Source of the DNA: Terebella lapidaria | Taxonomy: Eukaryota > Annelida > Polychaeta > Terebellida > Terebellidae | Length of the DNA stretch: 64,000 nucleotides | NCBI GenBank assembly: GCA_949152475.1 | Contig: OX424570.1 | Location: forward strand, 15,806,694 to 15,870,693 | Direction: 5' to 3' | Translations under genes and position numbers: made by a program | The notes under the pieces: generated by a model | What the model was told of the DNA's origin: nothing | Database searches by the model: none | The model's input: the letters and a program-made list of their open reading frames with translations, nothing else | Part shown: piece by piece, positions 55,961-64,000 of the stretch | Layout: each line of letters begins with the position of its first letter | How positions within the stretch are numbered: position 1 is the first letter of the stretch

Positions 55961-58080
55961 TGTGAGCAGTATGTGTTCCTCAGCTTGAATCTCTAACTCA
56001 TCCTGGCATTGTCTGTTTTCTCGGAATATCCGTTGTCTGGCCGGTCTTAACAGGGGCGTGGGAAGGCTCGATTCTGAGCCATCGAGTGAATGATTCGGAC
56101 GGCGCTGTATCGTGGTGTGTCTGCAAATTTTTTGGTGTTAAAGATGGGTTGGGTCTCTTGTATGCAATATGTTTGCTGCTGGTTGGCTATGTGTGTAAAA
56201 TTTGACCAGGGTCAAACGGAACTTGCAAAGTTTGGAGGGATTCTAGCTATGCAAGACGTATATAATTAGTCAAAACGTATATAATTAGGTAAGCATATAT
56301 ATATCATACTACGTAATAGCCAAAACGTGAATATGTTGGATTATGTTGTATGATGATTAATAAATGATAAAGTTTTGTGACAGGTCGGATGGAATTATTC
56401 AGTTGAAAACATCTCATAATATCCCAGATGTCATGTTTTGTATATTACCAGAAATTGTTTATCACTAGACTATTGTATATAATGAGTCATGAGACTGCGA
56501 AATTGTTCACTTCGGTCATTCAACTTGGATTATTGTCACCATCGCCTGCAGTTTGTACTCTCCTGATAAGATGACAAAACCACATGCGTATCAGAGGGTT
56601 ACATGAGCCAATTTTTTGCGCCCAGTCACTAACGGATATCATCTGTGATGATCAGTGATGTGAATTGAGGCAGTAAAATTAGGTTTATATTAGTGACGCT
56701 AAAACCCCCACCAAAAACACGATGATGTTATGATGCCACATAAAACAGTGCTGGCGCTTGCAGATATTCATGAACACCCTCTTTGCTGTGCGCCCAATGA
56801 TGATGTTTCATGTCATATTTAGAAATGTATCAATATGTATCTAGATACAGTATATTATTCGGAAATCATTACGATATGACGTGTCGAACTGTTGCAGTCA
56901 AACCAAATATATGTTGTTTTTCGTTCTGAATGTTACTGTGGAGTGTTTCTGCTACCCTGTGAAGTTTACAATGTAATATAGTAGATAAAGTCTACAGTAT
57001 GCAGGTCGCAGCTCGCATTTCGAGATGGGACTATATTGACTATACTCCTAGTATGCTCGAAAATAGAGCTTAGACATCGGTGTATTTAAACAGGATGTCA
57101 TCTACATCCATGATGATTTGACGGTTGATCTTGAATTCCATCTTTGATCAACTTGAAAGGTTAACACTGTCATTTTGTCATCATGTCAGACTATGTCAAC
57201 ACTACATTTCTCCAGTAACCTTTCATTTTTTATTATTTCATTTTTTATTATTTCATGTTTTCATCTCCTGTATCATGTACTTTGCCAATGACACCAAAAT
57301 ATGTATCTATATCACTATCCTTTGCCTTAGAATATTTTGTACTAGTTTGTAATTTTTCCAATAAATAAGAAAAGTCTTCAAATTCATCTTGTCGGAATGT
57401 TTGATATTGGCTGATTTTCAATTTGCTTCAAGAACGAATTTTGCAGTGAGAAAAGAATTCACTCATGATACCGAAGAATCACTCATAGGTCGGCAAATTT
57501 TGTTAAAGGTTTTTTTTCAGTTATGGACCCATACTACACCACTCCACTTAAATATGCCATTGGTGTGAAATATTGGTTATCTATTGTAAACGTTTTTCTA
57601 TCTATAGACGTTTTCTAAACCATAAACTGCAAAATAAGTTGTGAAATCCACAAGAACAAGATTGCAAAACCCAAATCAGATATTGCAGAACCGCTATCGA
57701 TATTGTAACGAATTTTGAATATTATGTATGAAACATAGCTCTGAGAAAGCTCGAGAAGTTTGGAGGTCAGCGTCATGAATATAGGTCATGGTTGATAATG
57801 AGGTCAAATAAAAAATCGTAATAACTGAATTATAATTTGAAATTTTGCTATGATTTTTCTATGGCGAATTCCCCACCATTTGATAAATAACCATTTATTT
57901 ATCTTATCGTCCAGGGTCCAAAAGATCTTTACAGCCAAAATCTAACGGCGAGGATTGCAATCTCCGCTTGTCTTGTTTTTGGTGTCTCTGCTCATATCAA
58001 CTTATTATTGACAGAAATGATATATGGGGTGTGTCCAGATTTTCAGTCGCAACTAGATGCCAATAACCAGATAGAAGCGA
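55961..58080. other. Gene-free stretch
   Basis: AT-rich with no coding frame over 75 codons. 57700-57970 is a further member of the dispersed repeat seen at 45.8-46.5 kb. Nothing else recognised. Confidence 0.4.
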
Positions 58081-58090
58081 GCTCGCATAT

Positions 58091-58330
58091 ATTGAAGATG
58101 ACTACAGCCTAGCGGATGAATATTCAGTAGTTAATGTTCAGTGGAAGTTCCCAGGTCAGCTAGAGATATTGGACAATCATAATCATAACCAATGTCATAT
58201 TAAACGCGATCCAATACCTTAAACACCATCGTGGTGTAACCTTCCCGGTACAGATCACATCGTTTTGGTGTCTCATTCAGGATGTCACTATCATGGTACT
58301 CTGAGTATATCATATCGTGTGTTGACGATG
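58091..58330 (+). pseudogene. Relic of a class I lectin-receptor tail exon
   Basis: The translated stretch EDDYSLADEYSVVNVQWKFP, followed by GQLEILDN, matches the gene A tail (EDDYSLATAVDKNSVVNRQR ... DELEIVDNDAYEP). Further on, gatgtcactatcatggtac and ctctgagtat match the exon region that encodes DHTVMVENSEYVPW. The frame is lost after the first half and no lectin or membrane exon is seen upstream, so this is a decayed fragment of another family member. Confidence 0.7.
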
Positions 58331-58419
58331 AACCCTAACGTCGGTGCCAAGAATAGATCTATGTACAGACAGAGACAGAGGAAATGGGGAATACCCTGGA
58401 AGATATACTTACATTCATA

Positions 58420-58790
58420 CCACTGAGTCGGTGTCACTGCTGGCGAACGTTAAATCTGTCCCCGAGGATACCATCAACTCAGTAGCCTTCTGGCTTGTGA
58501 TTGGGTACTTTTGTACTTGTCATGTATCTATTCCATGGGGTTAGTTTCGGATTTCTAAATTATTTTCATAGGTTGTTGGGCAGTTGTATACTAATTCTAT
58601 CAGGTGTACAGTAGAAACAACTACATTTAACACACTGTCTGCCCCTGATGACGCCAGTGTGTCTTTGGATAAACTATTTGGTCGGGCTTTGTTTCTATTG
58701 CAAAATGTTGTATTTTACGTTTCGTATTGGCATCATCAAAATCTGATTGTATTGGTGGTAATAGATTGATACTTACATTGATCAGTGTTT
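58420..58790. repeat. 330-bp duplicated segment, copy 1
   Basis: It recurs at 59628-59998 with a few percent difference (cattcataccactgagtcgg, ctgcccctgatgacgccag, aaactatttggtcgggc). One frame reads SVSLLANVKSVPEDTINSVA and another APDDASVSLDKLFGRALFL in both copies, but no known domain fits. Confidence 0.75.
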
Positions 58791-59484
58791 GGATTGGAAT
58801 GAGTAATAGCAGTCGTATGTGCCTATGTGTCAACAATTCAGCTTTTAAAGAGAGATCATACAATGTTTTTATCAAATATATAATTACTTATAAATTAACT
58901 ATCTGACTGACCACCACGAATCGTAAAGTATGCACGTCACACTATATTATCACTCGAAGTTAAGATTCATCAATATATTGTATTTATTATGATTCCGATT
59001 AATAAAACTTCAATGGCAAATAAAATGAAACATGAACACAACTATATACAACTATCATCCCAGCTTCATTGTGTGAATGTGGGTTTAGCTTAATTGGATT
59101 TTAGCTTCTTAATGTATAGGAAAATAGCAGAAACCGATTCATTGCTGAAATACGAAATTAATATGACCTATCCACGTATTGCTTTGTGACATCCTGGACA
59201 CACTATAATGAGCTACACTTTTTACTATCACACCATAGTTGTCCAGGGATGTTTATGTCATTGAGAAACATTCGCAATCCCCCCCCCCCCCTCCCCGCAT
59301 CTCCACTTCAGTAGATACTAGTAAATGATGAATTCGTCTGTCAATAAAAAAGCTGGCGACTGTAACTTCCTGGTTAAAAATGTTAGCTTAGTGCTTTCTT
59401 CATGACGTTGACTGTGTTTGCAGCTGTATGTCATTTGCGTAGAATTTGTACACACATGTAATATAGGCTTGGAGAGTAAGATAA
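58791..59484. other. Upstream region of decayed lectin copy D
   Basis: 59115-59270 is the conserved upstream block also found before genes A and B. A poly-C run lies at about 59280-59290. No gene. Confidence 0.5.
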
Positions 59485-59522
59485 CATGGACGGAGCATCG
59501 CGTTTTTCGTATATTTTGATAT

Positions 59523-59998
59523 ACGAAAACTATTTGGTCGGGCTTTGTTTTTATTCCAATATGTTCTATTTTACATTTGTTTTTGGTATCATCAAAATCT
59601 GACTATTGGTGGTAATAGATTGATACTTACATTCATACCACTGAGTCGGTGTCACTGCTGGCGGACGTTAAATCTGTCCCCGAGGATACCATCAACTCAG
59701 TAGCCTTCTGGCTTGTGATTAGGTACTTATGTACTTGTCATATATCTATTCCATGGGGTTTGCTTCAGATTTCTAAACTATTTTCATATAGGTTGTTGGG
59801 CAGTTGTATACTAATTCCATCAGGTGTACAGTAGAAACAACTACACTTAACACACTTTCTGCCCCTGATGACGCCAGTGTGTCTTTGGATAAACTATTTG
59901 GTCGGGCTTTGTTTTTATTCCAATATGTTCTATTTTACATTTGTTTTCGGTATCATCAAAATCTGACTATTGGTGGTGATAGATTGATATACATTAAT
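59523..59998. repeat. Insertion in exon 1 of copy D, including segment copy 2
   Basis: It holds the second copy of the 330-bp segment, preceded by an extra partial copy (aaactatttggtcgggc at 59529 and again at 59896). The neighbouring copy 1 lies about 1.2 kb upstream, so local duplication into the exon is likely. Confidence 0.65.
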
Positions 59999-60954
59999 GC
60001 TGTTGTATCTGTTGACTATGTCTTCTGCGACAAGTAAGCAAGTGATATAATACATAAATGTACTTTCATACAGATATCATGTAGATACATCAAACATATC
60101 AATTAAAATATGTATTACTATCGATCTTGCAGTTCTGAATATGACCTATTGCACTGGACCAGAGTATAAAGAAAATCAACCGCTCTGTTCAAATGACGAA
60201 GTGATTCAGGTGGACGACGTATTTGTATATGAGTCTCATCGAAATGATTTGCAGGAGGAACAGAAACAATGTAACCATGACTCCACTGACACAGGAAAAC
60301 GTCTGTTAGATGTTAGTCCTACTTGGTTCGCCTGGATGTTTCATTCCTGTGATGGGGTGAATGCCTGTTTGGATGTTAATATATCTAAAGTGGAATTTTC
60401 CAATGAACACTGGAGCAGCTACGTGGTTATGCAATATAGATGTACGGGCAGCCACGCGGGAGGTAAGATGTTATTATAATATATCTCCATCATCTAGACC
60501 ATAATCAGATGAGATTAAAAGCATGTTGATGCACATATACTTGTATACTGTCCTAATGAATCGGGAACTATGAAAGAGTGTAGCAGTGTAATAATATGCA
60601 TTACATTCATTAAAAAAAAATTGAACGATTTTATGCTTTAACATGTATCACCATATAATATTTCATTTGCAGGGTTGAAATTTTTTACGTCAACACTCGC
60701 GTTGCAGTGCCCTTCCAAGTACGAGATACAAGTTGTTGCTGCATATTATCGTTTCCGTGATCGCAACACATATTGTTCCCATGTCGATTCAGGGTATTTA
60801 AAATATATCCAGAAAAATTGTGATGGTCAGTTAGAATGCCAAGATGTCCAATTCAGAACTGAAATGATTGATTGCATCTCAAGGAGAGGAAAGTGGCAGT
60901 GTACTTCAAAACTCAATATAAGTGGCAGTGTACTTCAAAACTCAATATTCGTGC

Positions 60955-60957
60955 TGC

Positions 60958-60993
<36 letters not shown>

Positions 60994-61010
60994 AACAACA
61001 ATAGCAACAA
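60955..61010 (+). repeat. (CAA)n microsatellite in the stalk region of copy D
   Basis: An uninterrupted CAA run followed by degenerate aacaacaat units. In the family frame it encodes the Thr-rich stalk (ACA); in the shifted frame it reads as poly-Gln. Confidence 0.9.
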
Positions 61011-61880
61011 CTCTGCCAATAAAACCCACGACAACAACTGGCATCACAACGAGATCACCAACATCCAACGTTTTGCCTGATGTATCAGACATCACAACTA
61101 TACCTGACCTGCTCTCTGCTTCCCAGACTGGGGTAATTGAACATACGTCACCAAGTGACGTCACTCAAGCAAGTCGGAGTGACCAGTCAAATGGACTAGC
61201 GCAACAAGTCTCACAAACACCAAGGGTAGGTACAGACAACGTGTACACTATGCCAGAAGAGGGCTACAGTGAAGTGGGGCCTGCTACAGACCACGCTGGG
61301 ATCACAGAGGGAACAACATTGCTTCCGAGGCTCACGTCAACATATGCGCGAGAGGTGTGCACTATACCACTAACTCCAGTCTCAGCGGCACAATTGAAGT
61401 GCACAACAAGGATGCTAACCCGGAAGATGACTACAGTCCAACCACTGCAGTTGATGAATGTTCAGTAGTTAATCGGCAGAGAAACGACCCGGATGAGTTG
61501 GAGATCGTGGACAATGATGCTTATGAACCGTCCCCTATGATGGCTACAACACAACCCATCAGAGAGCCACTTCCTGATGGTGAGAACAGAGATCCCACCG
61601 TCATGGTAGAGAACTCTGAGTATGTTCCTTGGACTGGCAAGTCTAATGCTGAAGTGCTGACGTCAACTTTTGTGGTGATAGCAGAACCGTTATCACAGAG
61701 CAAGACTCACAGGACGAGAGTGATGTTGTGGTGGACAATGCTTATGCTGCCTGGGTGAAATAGGGCTATCATATCCTCACAACCTCGTTCTGTAGGTGAT
61801 ATTTCTCAGGCATCCAAGTTATATCAAACATTTCGCATATAAGTGTGATCAATTTGATATTGCAAGCATGTCAAGCACTG

Positions 61881-61886
61881 AATAAA
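61881..61886 (+). terminator. Former poly(A) signal of copy D
   Basis: AATAAA at the position equivalent to those of genes A and B (cactgaataaatgc versus ttataataaatgc). Confidence 0.5.
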
Positions 61887-63284
61887 TGCAATATGTATTT
61901 ATCAACAAATAACAAACATTTTCACAGATATGTCAAAGGAAACATATGTGCAGTTGTAATTTTAACCAGGTTATGTGTATATAGCAGACTGTATATCTTT
62001 CGGCATTATTTTACTCGACGTTGTATCATACTGAAACCCATCATTCAAGAAGTGAGTAATATGAAAATTTGAATAGTCGCAACTTTACTCTTTCGGATAT
62101 GAATGCAATCTGATAACTACACAGCCACCCGGGGAATATATGAAAGTTGTTTTGGGGCACATTATTATCCCATTTCCTCAGAATCCGAAACACTTTACTT
62201 TGATAATTCTTATTGCATTCACTTGCATTCTGGATCGCATTCCCTCATGATCTTGTAGCAAAATCTTTCTAAATATTTTTGGGCTTCAGCACAATCAAAA
62301 TTATAATGAATGTGAATGATTGCGATAATATTGTAAGGGAACGCGGTAACAATGATAAGGGAATATAGCTTCTATGTTCACTAAACGACTTGGTAGAAAA
62401 GTTATATCCCTTTGGTACCTTTTGCTTCCTCACAAGATTATGTGAAGATGCATGAAAACAGTTACTGGTGTATCAAAGACAGATTCTGAATAACTATGAT
62501 CATTTTTACACTATTGTGAAAATATTTTGATGTATATGATCTTTTTATAACATTGTGAAAATATTTTGATGTATTATTTTGATGTACATGTGCATTTAAA
62601 AATAAACAATATCACTAAAACTATTATCATGCACCATATTACCCAAAACAATATATATTACATATTTATTCTTTTAGATGGACTGAATCAATTGGTTTCT
62701 TTCCTTCTGTGGAGTTGATTCGCTGGAGTCTTCAATTGTCTTACTGGAGACCTGTCCTAATAATAGGTCATCATGTGTTACAGCTTTTGTATTTGGAGTG
62801 AAAGTTGCATATATTTAGCTTGTTCATCCATGTATTCAAGTCTTTAGAATGAGTCTTGAGTGACCCCCTGCCCTGTTTCTCTACTGATCCCCATTGCAAT
62901 AGAGCTGACGGGCATAACATTATTATTATAAAATACAGGCACCAGTTAATAATACTCATTATTATAAGAGAATTGATATCTAGATATTTGTTCCATCGAC
63001 TTTACAATTGGATAGGCATAAATATAGGTGTGAACATCACAATAGATATATTTAGTATATTATGCGGTTATGTTGCAAATACTGATCTCGATCTATTTTC
63101 TTATTGATTTTGATTTGGGGTGATTTTCCATCAAAGAAGACCCCAGCAAGATGAAAAAAACTGTTTCCATTTTTCTCAACCATTTTCCGACCGAAAATCC
63201 AAGATGGCTGCCAGTGGTCTCCGAAAATCACCATATCTTCGGCAATAATTGATGTAGAAAAATGAATCTGGTGTCGTTTTATAT
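61887..63284. other. 3' flank of copy D, then unique spacer
   Basis: To about 62890 it mirrors the flanks of A and B (ttggagtgaaagttgcatat; aagtctttagaa; tgcctggtgt-type phrases). Beyond that I see no gene or repeat. Confidence 0.55.
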
Positions 63285-63999
63285 TGTAACGGTTCTAGGG
63301 GTCGATTTTTCTTCTACAGTCTTTTGCAGGTCAACTGTGTGCTGTAGAGACAATCATTGAGCAGCTGTCGCTGGTTCTCGAGGGCAGCTCAGGGACTTCG
63401 GCTACAGAGGCATTTCAGGAGACTCTGGTGCTCCGGCAGCAGACCGTCTCAGTTGACTCTGCTGAGGTACAGCTGCAGGCCGTCTCGTTGGTAGCGTGTT
63501 CGGGTCTGCAGCTGCTCGTGTTCAAGAAGTAGGGATCACCTATCATGTAGTTCCGTGTTCGGCTCCTTCTCTCGACCTCTTCTTCTTTGGTTGTTAGTTC
63601 GGTTGATAGCTGGGTTTCACAGCTATCTCAGACGTTAACAGCTTTGATTTCAACCCGACTGGTCTTCCAGTCCTTTTCTCTTAGTACTTCGGTTGACTTT
63701 ACTTCTATAAATTAAGTTCACTTCGGTTGCCATCCCATCTTTTAAAACCGAACACGTGTCGGGTGGGCTGGCTCAAGGATCAACTCTCGGCAACAGTTAA
63801 AGGTTTATTGACGAATCATACAGTCAGTTGAAATGGTTGAGAATTCATATAGAAATGACATCTTCGGCTGCTCGTCCGCTCTTCGGCCAATTTGACTAGT
63901 TCGGCTGGACCGCGATGTGCTCTGATGGATGTCTCAGGGTTTAAAGGCGCTAACTCCTGTGAGTCAGCAGTATTTATACTTTTCGGGGTAGGTGTCACA
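63285..63999 (-). repeat. Probable LTR at the window edge
   Basis: Starts TGTAACGG and ends GTGTCACA on the plus strand (TG...CA, about 715 bp). On the minus strand it has TATAAATA near 63970-63978 and AATAAA near 63804-63809 in promoter-to-poly(A) order. It is GC-richer than the flank. Only one base follows, so target duplication, internal region and solo status cannot be checked. Confidence 0.45.
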
Positions 64000-64000
64000 T

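Larger units (their letters stand above)
59486..61762 (+). pseudogene. Lectin receptor D, decayed class I copy without a membrane exon
   Basis: Exon 1 starts normally (ATGGACGGAGCATCG) but is split after about 36 bases by a 480-bp insertion; its end reappears at 60001-60034 with the usual donor. Exon 2 (60133-60462) is open with good splice sites and a full first lectin module (CDGVNAC, YVVMQYRC). Exon 3 (from 60673) keeps LQCPSKYEI, AAYYRF and CDGQLEC, then has a small loss and a 28-29-bp tandem duplication that shift the frame before a (CAA)n tract. The sequence then runs directly from the stalk (SDQSNGLAQ) into the tail (QTPRVGTDNVYTMPEEGYSE), so the membrane exon and its introns are gone. 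The tail carries further frame losses. Probably a pseudogene; a secreted product is conceivable only if another first exon is used. Confidence 0.75.

Noticed and set aside
60675-60995. A poly-glutamine protein in copy D
   Set aside because: It is the (CAA)n stalk tract read in a shifted frame after the lectin module.

Overview
The window comes from an animal genome. It has GT-AG introns, a single-copy metazoan cell-cycle gene, a tandem family of secretory or membrane lectin genes, and dense, diverse transposons (Ty3/Gypsy LTR elements, terminal-inverted-repeat elements, a tRNA-derived SINE, a Helitron-like element). The mix of AT-rich intergenic DNA, poly-G/poly-C tracts and SUEL/rhamnose-type lectins fits a marine invertebrate such as a mollusc, brachiopod, echinoderm or cephalochordate. 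The sequence alone does not let me fix the phylum.

Layout. (1) 0.67-7.94 kb, minus strand: ANAPC1, the largest APC/C subunit. Six coding exons are visible, about 1,980 codons in all; the last exon alone carries 1,381 codons. (2) 8-12 kb: gene-free and rich in small repeats, with a foldback element inside a 20-bp-period array and a 519-bp inverted-repeat element. (3) 12.0-22.7 kb, minus strand: a 10.7-kb Ty3/Gypsy element that looks whole, with two 735-bp LTRs, an ATAT target duplication, a tRNA-His-type primer site, gag and pol. (4) 22.7-28.2 kb: a 22-bp array, a 2.2-kb long-inverted-repeat element with a SINE nested in one arm, and an old Gypsy pol fragment. (5) 28.4-62 kb, plus strand: a cluster of lectin receptor genes. 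Copies A and B are a recent tandem duplicate, C has a different cytoplasmic tail, D is a decayed copy and a further tail-exon relic lies at 58.1 kb. The cluster is interrupted by a Helitron-like element (42.9-44.2 kb) and by a TA-flanked inverted-repeat element (47.2-55.8 kb) that itself contains a second, broken Gypsy element. (6) The window ends in what looks like an LTR of another element.

The most interesting system is the lectin receptor cluster. Each intact copy encodes a signal peptide, two SUEL-like lectin modules on symmetric phase 1-1 exons, a Thr-rich stalk, one membrane segment and a tyrosine-rich cytoplasmic tail. The outside modules are shared, but the tail comes in two unrelated classes. 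Class I (A, B and relics) carries motifs such as YTMP, YSEV, YEPS and YVPW. Class II (C) carries YLGL, YANM, YANV and YVNH, which match known SH2 docking consensus forms (pYxN for Grb2, pYxxM for PI3K p85). C also has a second, complete copy of its tail exon downstream. This layout resembles paired immune receptors: one recognition module wired to different signalling tails within one cluster.
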